Of a stretch of 64,000 nt of DNA, positions 11,401 to 18,591 are shown in pieces. The DNA is from Pandoraea terrae. GTDB lineage: Bacteria; Pseudomonadota; Gammaproteobacteria; Burkholderiales; Burkholderiaceae. Within the stretch, counting starts at the first letter, position 1. Each line of letters begins with the position of its first letter. The translations under genes and the position numbers were made by a program. The notes beneath the pieces are model-generated. The model was not told the DNA's origin. It made no database searches and saw only the letters and a list, made by a program, of their open reading frames with translations. The stretch lies in assembly GCF_902459695.1 (NCBI RefSeq), contig NZ_CABPRZ010000004.1, forward strand, positions 248,001 through 312,000. The letters are read 5' to 3'.

Positions 11401-11418
11401 ATCCAATTGTTTAACCAA
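5473..11418 (-). CDS. uvrA: Double-length UvrA: two fused UvrA units (excinuclease ABC subunit A)
   Basis: Nucleotide-excision-repair damage-recognition ATPase, 1981 residues against about 940 for ordinary UvrA. Two complete units run in tandem. Four Walker A motifs lie near residues 42-50 (GPSGSGKSS), 670, 1055 and 1632 (GVSGSGKST in each of the last three). Four LSGGE signatures and four Walker B motifs are present (LDEPSIGLHPRD, FDEPTTGLHFDD, LDEPTIGLHPRD, LDEPTVGLHMAD). Zinc-finger-like Cys pairs include CPTCGGSGF/CPDCDGRRY in unit 1 and CPACEGQG/CDVCHGQRF in unit 2. The start is assigned to TTG 11418 because an in-frame stop directly precedes it and no ATG is near; no clear ribosome site is seen. 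Long tandem UvrA proteins are known in Burkholderiales, probably alongside a normal uvrA elsewhere. A LexA box lies 129 bases upstream. Confidence 0.95.
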   Translation of the reverse strand: MVKQLDNSSHPNNAIRIRGARQHNLKNLDLDLQTGEMTVVTGPSGSGKSSLVFDTLFAEGQRRYVETFSAYARQFLDRMDRPQVDHVEGVPPAIAIDQTNPVRSSRSTVGTMTELNDHLKLLYARAAALFDRKTALPVRHDTPETIYAELMDRSAAAGDPRLVVTFPVELPGTVTPDEVQQWLSASGYTRVQAERELPSETGTRKVLDVVADRFRLQGTEKARAMEAIESSLKRGRGRVNVYVLAEEGEPDIWRFSQDLHCPDSDLHYAEPQPALFSFNSAYGACETCRGFGRVIGVDLGLVIPDERKTLRGGAIKTIQTPAWKEIQDDLLEYAGKAGIPRDTPWSKLTPAQREWVIEGTPDWGGEWTKQWYGIRRFFGYLETKAYKMHIRVLLSKYRSYTPCDACGGARLKTEGLLWRLGTKEGADAVLPPEQRFMPRGVDWTREQLEALPGLTVHDLMLMPITRIRRFFDELTFPSSLLDDALKLLQDEVRTRLKYLCDVGLGYLTLDRQSRTLSGGEVQRINLTTALGTSLVNTLFVLDEPSIGLHPRDMNRIVAAMHRLRDAGNTLVVVEHDPAVMLAADRLIDMGPGPGERGGQIVFDGTPDEVRSADTLTGSYLGGRKHVAGIATWRRRPVDAQTPRLVLEGVREHNLQNVTVEFPLQRLVSVTGVSGSGKSTLVQDVLHPALARHFGNPTEAPGAHDSLSGAEQLSAVVFVDQSPIGKTARSNPSSYVGAFDEIRKLFAQAPLAQQRDYNASMFSFNAGNGRCPTCGGSGFEHVEMQFLSDVYLRCPDCDGRRYRAEILDVKISRAMPGEPLRELSVADVLELTVTEAVALFAKDREVVRTLQPIVDVGLEYVKLGQPVPTLSGGEAQRLKLAGHLAETAQSASASKQPVAQRGRLFIFDEPTTGLHFDDIAKLMRAFGKLLDRGNSLLVIEHNLDVIRAADWLIDLGPEGGEGGGEVLCAGTIEQVIACPGSFTGQALAEYEGTFGGPITQVREADHGVPLQKALQAARARRAQQGDNSIRIVNAREHNLKSLDVDIPRGKFSVITGVSGSGKSTLAFDILFNEGQRRYLESLNAYARSIVQPAGRPEVDAVYGIPPTVAIEQRLSRGGRKSTVATTTEIWHFLRLLYVKLGIQHCIHDGAPVTSQSADSIAAQLLRDHKGQHVGLLAPLVVGRKGIYTDLAKWAKARGHTHLRVDGVFLPVDPWPKLDRFREHTIELPVGDIVVSPDNEAELRALLAAALEHGKGVMHLLAPLDGLGEAMDNEQPGHGVGKIEVFSVKRACPVCGTSYPDLDPRMFSFNSKHGWCTTCVGTGLALTREQREAYDDTVLTQDNRGREHTIPSDEQEPEGVGDQPCPDCDGARLNPVARAVTFDDNSIAGVARWTVGDVRQWIEGLQLTGRDAEIARDLISEIRGRLEFLEEVGLGYLTLERSAPSLSGGEAQRIRLAAQLGSNLQGVCYVLDEPTIGLHPRDNGILLGALRKLGDQGNTLVVVEHDEDTIRRADHIIDIGPGAGKRGGTLVAQGVVGDLAAHPESLTGQFLANPLQHPLQPRREVVAPDGHEVNGTGAKKASSGAKRAKATDGANGASAQAMPAEWLTVHGATLHNLQRVTASMPLSRLTAITGVSGSGKSTLARDVLMTNLLDAVGRSTLSSPAERRARKGTVRHVVKADGKPRGSSATEQAPRNPVIHAWQGCESVSGWEVIDRVLEVDQTPIGKTPRSCPATYIGFWDTIRRLFADTLEARARGYSASRFSFNTGEGRCPACEGQGVRTIGMSFLADVKVLCDVCHGQRFNAETLAVTWRGKSIGDVLTMEVDEAVEFFGTMPSIAHPLQLMKDVGLGYLTLGQPSPTLSGGEAQRIKLVTELTKVRDDITRRGQKVPHTLYVLDEPTVGLHMADVAKLIRVLHRLVDGGHTVIVIEHNLDVIAEADWVVDLGPEGGKGGGTIVAATSPETLITMPASHTGMALKPVLVK

Positions 11419-11546
11419 TCAGGTTGCTCTTGCAGCGGTAGGTAGGGAGTCGAGCAGCCTTGGTGCGATTTGGCGCTCAGGCAATCAAATACTGTATCAG
11501 ACCAGTCCGACGGTGGTCCGTCAGATGCGTTGATACGCGCATTGTA

Positions 11547-11562
11547 CTGTATATTCGTACAG
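11547..11562. promoter_or_regulatory. LexA (SOS) box upstream of the double uvrA
   Basis: A perfect CTGT-N8-ACAG palindrome, extended by GTA/TAC on both sides. This is the LexA operator form used by gamma- and betaproteobacteria. It lies 129 bases before the TTG start of the minus-strand uvrA-like gene and about 250 bases before the plus-strand fic gene, so uvrA is the likelier target. The rest of the 394-base gap holds only the direct repeats listed separately. Confidence 0.8.
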
Positions 11563-11715
11563 TACACTTGGAGTCTGACAATGCGCAAAGCGGGCATTGG
11601 CGCAAGACAATTGCCCTCGGAAATCCGCTCGCGAAACCGCCCATTCAACCCTACATCGATCCACACACGAAATTCGATGAAGCTATACTGTGCAATGGTT
11701 TACCGCAGATTTTCC

Positions 11716-11757
11716 CCAACCAGATAACCCTACATCGTTCCAACCAGATACCCCTAC
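11716..11757. repeat. Two 18-bp direct repeats, 24-bp period, before fic
   Basis: CCAACCAGATAACCCTAC at 11716 and CCAACCAGATACCCCTAC at 11740 differ at one base. A partial third copy (AACCCTACATCG-TCC core) lies near 11645. They end 55 bases before the fic start. They could be operator sites or the scar of an insertion; function unknown. Confidence 0.6.
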
Positions 11758-11812
11758 AGGGACGGGTGGATGAGAGTCTTTTGGAGATGGGCCTTCACAC
11801 TGGGCATATCCG

Positions 11813-13018
11813 ATGACTGACGTCACATCCATCCAACCCCTCTTTCCTGAAGATCGTGTGCTCGACGGCCCGCTCGAGAAAGCGACCGAACTGACAGGAA
11901 AGGCGCGAAAGTTGCTCACCGAAAGCAAGGGGCCGGTGGCCACCGCCCTAGTCCCGTTGCTACGAAGCATGAACTCGTACTACACCAACAAGATTGAGGG
12001 TCAAAATACGACTCCGGCCAAAATCGAACAGGCGTTGAAGCGAGAGTACTCGGCAGACACAGAAGAATATAAGAAACAATTGATGGCAACCGCCCACATC
12101 CTGGCCGAAGAGCGGTTGGAGACGGAGTGGCGAGACGTCACGACCAGCGAGATGTTCGACCCGGCGAAGGTGCGAACCATCCACAGACTATTCTTTGAAG
12201 CGCTGCCGGACGCGTTTCGACTTACGACCGACGATGAACTCATTCGTCCAGGCGAATTCAGGGAGAAGGACCTCAGCGTTGGCAGACACATGGCCCCGCC
12301 GGTCGACCTGATACCGCCCGTCCTGGAAGAATGGAGTAAACGCTACAAGCGCATCAAAGGCTTTGAGCATCAATTGATTGCGACGGCTTGCTCGCACCAT
12401 CGGCTGGCTTGGCTCCACCCCTTCATCGACGGCAACGGTCGCGTCTGTCGCCTGCACTCGCACCTGACCCTTCATGCTTCTGGACTAACAGACGGTCTTT
12501 GGTCACCGCTCAGAGGATTTGCCCGCACGCACGAAGAGTATTACGTTCGCCTGTCGGCGGCCGACCAAAGGCGGCGCAACGACCTGGACGGCAGAGGCAA
12601 CCTGTCTCAAGACGAACTCGTCAAGTTCATCCACTATTTCCTGGACTGCTGTCTGGATCAGGTGAACTTCATGCTGAAGATGATGGCATTTGGCGACTTT
12701 CGTACTCGCCTTCGCGACCTGCTCAGTTACCTCGACGCGCATCCATGGCACATCGGGTCTGAAAAATCGGTTATCAAACCAGAAAAGTCGGCGCTAGCGT
12801 TGGAGTTCATCGCCCAGACGCGACCGCTATCCCGAGCCGAGTTCGGTCAGATTCTCGGGGAAAGCGACGCCACAACGCGGCGCATCACGCGAAGCCTGCT
12901 GGACTTCGGGATTCTCCACTCCGACTCGCATCGGGACGACCTTTCCTTCGAACTCCCTTTAAAAAGCTTGAGATTTCTATTCCCGAAACTGTGGCCAGAA
13001 GTGGACTCCGAGCAATGA
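11813..13018 (+). CDS. Fic family protein with C-terminal winged-helix region
   Basis: Predicted AMP-transferase (nucleotidyl transfer to protein hydroxyls) of 401 residues. The Fic core motif HPFIDGNGR is complete at residues 202-210, including the catalytic His. An N-terminal inhibitory helix motif of the [S/T]xxxE[G/N] form is present (T58-NKI-E62-G63), as in class II, self-inhibited Fic proteins. The last third resembles a winged helix (AEFGQILGESDATTRRITRS), common in stand-alone Fic proteins with an HTH tail. A 16-codon reading frame starting at 11770 overlaps the start codon and could couple translation. The target is unknown. The gene stands alone between uvrA and an orphan antitoxin. 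Confidence 0.9.
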   Translation: MTDVTSIQPLFPEDRVLDGPLEKATELTGKARKLLTESKGPVATALVPLLRSMNSYYTNKIEGQNTTPAKIEQALKREYSADTEEYKKQLMATAHILAEERLETEWRDVTTSEMFDPAKVRTIHRLFFEALPDAFRLTTDDELIRPGEFREKDLSVGRHMAPPVDLIPPVLEEWSKRYKRIKGFEHQLIATACSHHRLAWLHPFIDGNGRVCRLHSHLTLHASGLTDGLWSPLRGFARTHEEYYVRLSAADQRRRNDLDGRGNLSQDELVKFIHYFLDCCLDQVNFMLKMMAFGDFRTRLRDLLSYLDAHPWHIGSEKSVIKPEKSALALEFIAQTRPLSRAEFGQILGESDATTRRITRSLLDFGILHSDSHRDDLSFELPLKSLRFLFPKLWPEVDSEQ

Positions 13019-13061
13019 GGCAGCCATGCGAAGCGTCGGCGCTTTACGCGTGTTCAGCGAT

Positions 13062-13328
13062 TCACGGATGGGGGAATCCCGCAACTAAACTCTGCGGGTT
13101 TGCATCGCTCCGACGCAATTGCTCGATGGAGCGCACCAACCGGAATGCGTTTGCCGGGGAACGAAGCAGGTAAAGGGTTTCCTTTAGGCTATCGTAATGC
13201 GCTTGCGACATAATGACGGCATTGGGCGCACCAGGGCGAGTGATCAGCGTAACGTCCGCGTCATCGACTGTTTGATCAATGACTGCCTTGAGATTTTTCT
13301 GAGCATCAGCGAGACGAATGGTGCGCAC
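13062..13328 (-). CDS. Phd/YefM-type antitoxin, orphan
   Basis: An 88-residue protein beginning with a GTG codon. MRTIRLADAQKNLKAVIDQT followed by DVTLITRPGAPNAVIMSQ and YDSLKETLYLL is the standard Phd/YefM antitoxin fold, which normally neutralises a YoeB/RelE toxin and represses the shared promoter. No toxin gene follows: only 43 bases separate its stop from the convergent end of fic. It is either an orphan remnant or acts on a toxin elsewhere. Confidence 0.87.
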   Translation of the reverse strand: MRTIRLADAQKNLKAVIDQTVDDADVTLITRPGAPNAVIMSQAHYDSLKETLYLLRSPANAFRLVRSIEQLRRSDANPQSLVAGFPHP

Positions 13329-13390
13329 GATTGAGGTCCAGTTACCCTTTAACCTCGACCAGTATCGCAGGTATTTTCAGACACGCTCTG

Positions 13391-14155
13391 TTAATCAAGC
13401 GTCACGGCGACGGGCCCGATGCCGTCAATCGTTGCTGTCGCCATTCCCATTCCACCGGGGAAATACATGCCCGTGTACGAACCCGTCGTAACAGGCATTT
13501 CCGGCGTAAGCGCGATTCGGTGAAACTGCGTGCAATGGTTCACGATCCACGTCAGGAGCGTGCGCGGATCGCCGGCGGGGTGCGTCGGTGCGGCTTCGAG
13601 TACATCCTTTCCATCGAATTCCAGACGCATGATCGGCGTAACGAACGGGAAATCCTCGCGATACGGAACGTAATCACCCACCACGAGCGCGCCATGGTTG
13701 TACAAATCCGCAAGCTGCGCACGCCGATCGATGTCAGGCCATTGCGCAAACCGGCTCGCGACAATCTCAATCGTCGGCGCCATTTCGGCAATGCTCGAAA
13801 GCACCTCATCATCCGTATACGCCGCATCGCGCGGCTCGAACGCCCGGCCGAAGCGAAACGCGATTTCAAGCTCCAACCCCAACGGCGGGAAGTGATTGGC
13901 ACGCAACTGTACGCCCGACGGATGAATGCCTTCGCTCGGCAGAACCCCGCCTTGCACGTCCTCCGTATTCCCTACACGCCCGACCTTCCAACCGCCGATC
14001 GCGACATTGGAGAACCGGCAGATTTCTCGCTGCACGACGTATGCCGCCATATCGTTGACCGGGACCAGGCCATCGGCAAGCGTATCGATGCGCGTAATTG
14101 CGCTGCGCGCGTGCGCGAGTTTTCTGCTGAGCATGTCGGTTTCGCTCACGTTCAT
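13391..14155 (-). CDS. 2-keto-4-pentenoate hydratase / FAA-hydrolase-fold protein
   Basis: A 254-residue protein of the MhpD-type hydratase/decarboxylase family, usually metal-dependent enzymes acting on 2-oxo acids from ring cleavage. Visible family features are the IGGWKVGR segment (about 53-60), the acidic LELEIAFRFGRAF stretch, IEIVASRF and the C-terminal VTTGSYTG motif. It is the last gene of a five-gene minus-strand operon (13391-18520), 70 bases after the racemase-like gene. The second catabolic cluster of this window holds a paralogue (51629-52396). The exact substrate is unknown. Confidence 0.85.
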   Translation of the reverse strand: MNVSETDMLSRKLAHARSAITRIDTLADGLVPVNDMAAYVVQREICRFSNVAIGGWKVGRVGNTEDVQGGVLPSEGIHPSGVQLRANHFPPLGLELEIAFRFGRAFEPRDAAYTDDEVLSSIAEMAPTIEIVASRFAQWPDIDRRAQLADLYNHGALVVGDYVPYREDFPFVTPIMRLEFDGKDVLEAAPTHPAGDPRTLLTWIVNHCTQFHRIALTPEMPVTTGSYTGMYFPGGMGMATATIDGIGPVAVTLD

Positions 14156-14225
14156 TCAAACCACCATTCGGGAAATGTGCAGACAAGGCCGTCGCGTTGA
14201 TGCTGCGACGGCCTTCGGATGTCGC

Positions 14226-14963
14226 TCAGTCGAGGAGCTTGCCGAGCGCGGGCGGCAGACCGGCGTACGGCTTGCGCGGCGGACGTTGGCAACTTCCGGC
14301 GCGTGCGCTGCCAGGCTGCAATGCAATCAGCGATTCACAATGACGGACCGCGCTGGATACGCCATCCACCACCGGCACCGGGATCCGGTCACGCAAACTG
14401 CGCGCCAACCCCGCCAACGGAGCGCCGGCGACGATGATCACGTCAGCGCCATCCTGCTCCACCGCCAGCTGACTCAGTTCAATCAGACGATCAGCATGGT
14501 CTTCCTGCACCGTGCCGATATCGCGCAACGGCGACGTCAAGCAACGAATGCTCGCGAGCCGCGACGACAAACCGTTCGCATCGATGCACTCGCGATACCA
14601 CGTGGTGATCCGGTGCGAGATCGCGATGACCGAGAATCGTGCGCCCAGCAGACATGCGCTGGCGAGCGCCGCCTCCGTCATCCCGACGACCGGGACGTCA
14701 AACAATTCCTTCAGCCCACCGAGCCCGGGGTCACCAAACGCGGCGACAACCAGTCCGTCGAAATTGCCTTGATGTTCAGCTGCGGCGCACGCCGTCGCAT
14801 AGCCGCCCATCAACGCTTCGAAGCGCGTTTCAATATACGCCACGCCAAACTGCGCAGTCGCGAACGTAAGTTCCGTTGACGGCGACGCCGCACGTCGCGC
14901 TTCAGCCTCGATCAACGCCGTGACGCTGGTCGAAATATTGGGATTGACGACGAGAAGTCGCAT
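14226..14963 (-). CDS. Asp/Glu/hydantoin racemase family protein
   Basis: A 245-residue protein with the family start MRLLVVNPNISTSVT, the GDPGLGG loop near residue 77 and GAPLAGLA near residue 180. Hydantoin racemases interconvert 5-substituted hydantoin enantiomers with a pair of catalytic cysteines. At the two expected positions this protein shows Ala-Ala-Phe (74-76) and Ala179-Gly-Ala, so neither Cys is evident and the chemistry may differ. It lies 21 bases after the dihydropyrimidinase-like gene, which supports a role in cyclic-amide catabolism. The last 40 residues (Arg/Pro-rich) are not a family feature. Confidence 0.82.
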   Translation of the reverse strand: MRLLVVNPNISTSVTALIEAEARRAASPSTELTFATAQFGVAYIETRFEALMGGYATACAAAEHQGNFDGLVVAAFGDPGLGGLKELFDVPVVGMTEAALASACLLGARFSVIAISHRITTWYRECIDANGLSSRLASIRCLTSPLRDIGTVQEDHADRLIELSQLAVEQDGADVIIVAGAPLAGLARSLRDRIPVPVVDGVSSAVRHCESLIALQPGSARAGSCQRPPRKPYAGLPPALGKLLD

Positions 14964-14984
14964 AAAAATCTCCTTATCCGATCG

Positions 14985-16418
14985 TCAAACCAATGACGGC
15001 GCGCCGGCAGGCAGGAAGCGTCCGCGGCCCGGTTCCGGGTCGAGGTAGCGCCCATGCGACACCAGCAACTCGCCGCGCGAGAGGCAATGCACCGGCCAGC
15101 CCGTCACTTCGATACCTTCATACGGCGTGTAATCGACCGCGTGGTGAAGCGCGTCGTTGTTGATCTTCACGCGCGCCTCGGGATTCCACAGCACGATATC
15201 CGCGTCCGCACCAATGGCGATCGTGCCCTTGCGCGGATACAGACCGTACAGCTGCGCCGGACGATACGACGTCAACTCGACGAACTGATGCAACGACAGC
15301 TTGCCGCGACGCACACCGTCGAACAGCAACGGCATACGCGTCTCAATACCCGGAATCCCGTTCGGAATATGGTCAAACGACTGCGCCTTGCCGCCAAGCT
15401 TCTTGCCTTCCGGGTCGTCGTAATTGAACGGGGCATGATCCGACGAGAAGACGGAGAACACGCCCTGCTTCAGCGCGCGCCACACGGCATCCTGGTTATC
15501 CGCATCACGCGGCGGCGGGCTGCACACGCATTTCGCGCCCTCGTAGCCGTCGTCGCCCGGACGGCCGAGATCGTCAGCCGTCAGATACAGATACTGCGGA
15601 CACGTTTCCGCAAGGATCGGCAAACCGCGACCCTGCGCCCAACGAATCTGGCTGATCGCTTCCTTGCCCGAGACGTGCACGATCAGGATCGGCACATCGA
15701 CCAGCTCGGAAAACGTAATCGCGCGGTGCGTGGCTTCGCGCTCGACCGCCGCCGGGCGTGCCAACCCGTGAAACTTCGGCGCAATGCGGCCCTGCCCCAC
15801 CAACTTGTCCGTCAGCCAGGCGATGCAGTCGGAATTCTCCGCGTGCACCATCACCAGCGCCTGATGCTCACGCGCAACCGACAACACTTCAAGAATCTCG
15901 CGATCGGACAGCTTGAGATCGTCGTACGTCATGTAGATCTTGAAGGACGTATAGCCTTCGCTGATCAGCTGCGGCAACTCTTCCGCGAGCACTTTCGGCG
16001 TCGGGTCCGCCACGATCAAATGGAACCCGTAATCCACAACCGCCTTGCCCTCGGCCCGACGGTGATAATCCGACACCGCATCGCGCAACGAGCCGCCCTT
16101 GACCTGTGCCGCGAACGGGATCACGGTCGTCGTGCCACCGCAAACCGCCGCACGCGTACCCGTGTAGAAGTCGTCGGCCATGCGCATGCCGTCCGGCATC
16201 GGCTGGTCGAGGTGAACATGCCCGTCGACCCCGCCCGGCAACGCCAGCAAGCCGGTCGCATCAATCTCACGCGGCGCGGCAGGCAGGTTGCGGCCGAGCG
16301 CGACGATCACGCCGTCTTTCACGCCGATATCGCTGTGGAATCGGTCCGACGCGGTCGCCACGTCGGCGTTGCGGATCACCAGATCGAACGGTGCTTCACG
16401 AGAGTCAAGGGCGCTCAT
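14985..16418 (-). CDS. Dihydropyrimidinase / D-hydantoinase family amidohydrolase
   Basis: Cyclic amidohydrolase of 477 residues. The binuclear-metal ligands are visible: GHVHLDQP, the lysine of SFKIYMTYDD (carbamylated in the family), the His of MVHAENSD, IVHVSG and the Asp of FSSDHAPF. It would open a dihydropyrimidine, hydantoin or cyclic imide ring. No N-carbamoyl-amidase gene is next to it; the neighbours are a racemase-like and a maleate isomerase/arylmalonate decarboxylase-like gene, 21 and 4 bases away. That context fits cyclic-imide or substituted hydantoin degradation better than plain pyrimidine salvage, but this is inference. Confidence 0.92.
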   Translation of the reverse strand: MSALDSREAPFDLVIRNADVATASDRFHSDIGVKDGVIVALGRNLPAAPREIDATGLLALPGGVDGHVHLDQPMPDGMRMADDFYTGTRAAVCGGTTTVIPFAAQVKGGSLRDAVSDYHRRAEGKAVVDYGFHLIVADPTPKVLAEELPQLISEGYTSFKIYMTYDDLKLSDREILEVLSVAREHQALVMVHAENSDCIAWLTDKLVGQGRIAPKFHGLARPAAVEREATHRAITFSELVDVPILIVHVSGKEAISQIRWAQGRGLPILAETCPQYLYLTADDLGRPGDDGYEGAKCVCSPPPRDADNQDAVWRALKQGVFSVFSSDHAPFNYDDPEGKKLGGKAQSFDHIPNGIPGIETRMPLLFDGVRRGKLSLHQFVELTSYRPAQLYGLYPRKGTIAIGADADIVLWNPEARVKINNDALHHAVDYTPYEGIEVTGWPVHCLSRGELLVSHGRYLDPEPGRGRFLPAGAPSLV

Positions 16419-16422
16419 CGCA

Positions 16423-17157
16423 TTACTCCACTTCGGTAAACAAACGACCCCAGCCGGTCAACTCGCGGGTGTCGACCCCAGCCAGGCGCAACGAACTCCA
16501 CAGCACCGTCGAGATCGTGTCGTACACGGGAATGCCGGTCTCGGCTTCCAACGCGGCCACCAGCGGCGCGGCGTGGAGGTTGGTACAGAACGTGGTGATC
16601 GCCTGCGGACGGCTCTCCGCCACCTCATGCACCAGACGGCGCAACGTGTCGGCATTCACTTCCGAGAAATCGAAGTTCACCTTCAGGTCGAGATGGCGCT
16701 CTGCCGTGCAACGCACACCGTTACGTGCGTAGTTGGCGATGATGCGTTGTTGAACGTCGTCCAGATACGGCGTCACCAGCCCGAGTTCGCTCACGCCCGT
16801 GCGCTTGAGAATATCGTTCAGCGCGAGCACCGACGTCGTTGCCGGAATACCCGTCGCTTCGGTGATTTGCTTGCACAGCGCTTCGTCGCTTTCGAAGCCA
16901 AGCCAGCCGGCGGACGTGCCGTTCCAGGCGATGACATCGACGTTCGCATCGGCGAGCAGACGTGCCGCGTTGAGGATGTTTTCCAGATCGAACTGACCGA
17001 GCGCGCCGGCGCCCAGCGAGATTTCCGTCACGCGAAAGCGCGAGAAGTGAGCGCTAACGCCGGGCAGGCTGCTGACCATCGCGCTGGTAATCGGTTCGAG
17101 CGCGGTATTCGAGGACGGCGTCAGCATGCCGAGCAGAATGCGGGATTTGTTTGTCAT
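16423..17157 (-). CDS. Maleate isomerase / arylmalonate decarboxylase-like protein
   Basis: A 244-residue member of the Asp/Glu racemase superfamily with the opening GMLTPSSNTALEP typical of maleate cis-trans isomerases and arylmalonate decarboxylases. The second catalytic Cys is present (C191 in TTFCTNLH). At the first position, where maleate isomerases have a second Cys, the sequence is WNGTSAGW (residues 78-85) with Ser instead. A single-Cys site is the arylmalonate decarboxylase pattern, so maleate isomerisation should not be assumed. It sits 4 bases before the dihydropyrimidinase-like gene and 61 bases after the MFS gene. Confidence 0.82.
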   Translation of the reverse strand: MTNKSRILLGMLTPSSNTALEPITSAMVSSLPGVSAHFSRFRVTEISLGAGALGQFDLENILNAARLLADANVDVIAWNGTSAGWLGFESDEALCKQITEATGIPATTSVLALNDILKRTGVSELGLVTPYLDDVQQRIIANYARNGVRCTAERHLDLKVNFDFSEVNADTLRRLVHEVAESRPQAITTFCTNLHAAPLVAALEAETGIPVYDTISTVLWSSLRLAGVDTRELTGWGRLFTEVE

Positions 17158-17218
17158 GATCCAAGCAATAGCAAAGGCCGGCGGCAGTGCATGCCCGCCG
17201 GCCGGAGAGAATACGAAC

Positions 17219-18520
17219 TCAGACAGGCAGCTTCTTTTCGTAGTCGATCATCGTCGAGCAGACGAACAGACCCACGCCAGCCGCTGCGAAGAACATCAGC
17301 GCGAGGAAGTACGAACCGGTCGTCTGGACGATGAAGCCGACGATAAGCGGAACGCTGATGCCGCCGATATTGCCGCCCAGATTCATCACGCCGCCGAGGA
17401 AACCGATCTTGTTGCGGGTGCCCAGGATCGACGGAATGCACCAGTACAGACCGCACCAACGCAGGAAGAACAGCGTCGACGAGAGCAAGGCGACCACAGC
17501 AACGTCATTCGCAACATAAGCCACCGAGAAAATCGACACCGTGGCGATCACTGCCGCGATACCGAACAGGGTGCGCATGACCGTGTTGGGCGAACCGCCG
17601 GCGGCTTTCCACTTGTCGCCGATCCAGCCGCCGATCAATTCACCGATGAAGCCGCAGAAGAAGATGATGAAGCTCGCGCCGCCCATTTGCTTGATGTCGA
17701 AGCCGTGCACCTTGTTCAGGTAGTTGGGCATCCACGTCAGCAGGCCGTAGAACACGGTGTTGAAGCACATCCAGCCGAGCGCCATGCACCAGACCGAGCG
17801 GTACTTGAAGAAATCGAGCGAGCGGCCCGACAGATTGGCCGGTTCGGCGCGGTGTTCGCTGGCTTGCGCAGCTTCGATGTAGGCCGCTTCTTCCTCATTC
17901 ACGCCTGCATGTTCACGCGGCGAATTGCGGACGTAACGCCAGGCGACGTAACCCGCGATGACGGTGCCGACACCGGCCACGACGAAGGCGAGGCGCCACG
18001 AACCGAGGGCGGTAATCAGCCAGGTGATGATGATGGCCCCGAGTGCTGCGCCCAGCGGCGCGCCGCCGTCGAGCAGCGTGGCGCCACGGCCGCGTTCGTT
18101 CTGGGTCATCCAGATCGCGTTCAGCTTGCCGCCGGCCGGATAGATCGGGGCTTCTGCAGCGCCGAGACCGAAGCGGGTGAGCAGCAACATCGTGGAGGTC
18201 GTGCAGAGCGCCGCCGCTGCCTGGAAGAAGCCCCAGAACACGGTGGCCAGCGCGATCACGATACGCGGCTTGTACTTGTCTGCGAGCATGCCGCCAGGAA
18301 TCTGCATCATGGCGTATGTCCAGAAGAAGCCACTCAGGATCAAGCCCTGCATGGCCGGCGAGAGATCGAATTCCTTTGAGATCAGCGGCATGGCCACCGA
18401 CAGTGATGCCCGATCGATATAGTTAATCGCGATCAGGAACAACATCATCATAAAAATCTTCCACCGTACCGTGCTCTTCGCAACGGTCGCCGTAGCGGCA
18501 CTACTGCCTGTCGACTGCAT
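17219..18520 (-). CDS. MFS transporter, anion:cation symporter-like (organic acid importer)
   Basis: A 433-residue inner-membrane carrier with 12 predicted helices in two halves. INYIDRASLSVAMPLI in helix 1 and GGMLADKYKPR between helices 2 and 3 are typical of the ACS (sugar acid/phthalate-type) branch. The start is ATG 18520, preceded by AGGAG at proper spacing; the frame is open 57 codons further upstream but into the promoter region. First gene of the catabolic operon and divergent from the GntR gene, so it probably imports the operon's substrate. Confidence 0.92.
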   Translation of the reverse strand: MQSTGSSAATATVAKSTVRWKIFMMMLFLIAINYIDRASLSVAMPLISKEFDLSPAMQGLILSGFFWTYAMMQIPGGMLADKYKPRIVIALATVFWGFFQAAAALCTTSTMLLLTRFGLGAAEAPIYPAGGKLNAIWMTQNERGRGATLLDGGAPLGAALGAIIITWLITALGSWRLAFVVAGVGTVIAGYVAWRYVRNSPREHAGVNEEEAAYIEAAQASEHRAEPANLSGRSLDFFKYRSVWCMALGWMCFNTVFYGLLTWMPNYLNKVHGFDIKQMGGASFIIFFCGFIGELIGGWIGDKWKAAGGSPNTVMRTLFGIAAVIATVSIFSVAYVANDVAVVALLSSTLFFLRWCGLYWCIPSILGTRNKIGFLGGVMNLGGNIGGISVPLIVGFIVQTTGSYFLALMFFAAAGVGLFVCSTMIDYEKKLPV

Positions 18521-18591
18521 GGCGTATCTCCTAATAAGTGTCTTATGTACCGATGTCGCGCAACTTGGAATGGAGTATAGGATACGTAATC

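Noticed and set aside
15054-16439. 461-codon plus-strand frame opposite the dihydropyrimidinase gene
   Set aside because: Antisense shadow; the metal-ligand motifs lie on the minus strand.
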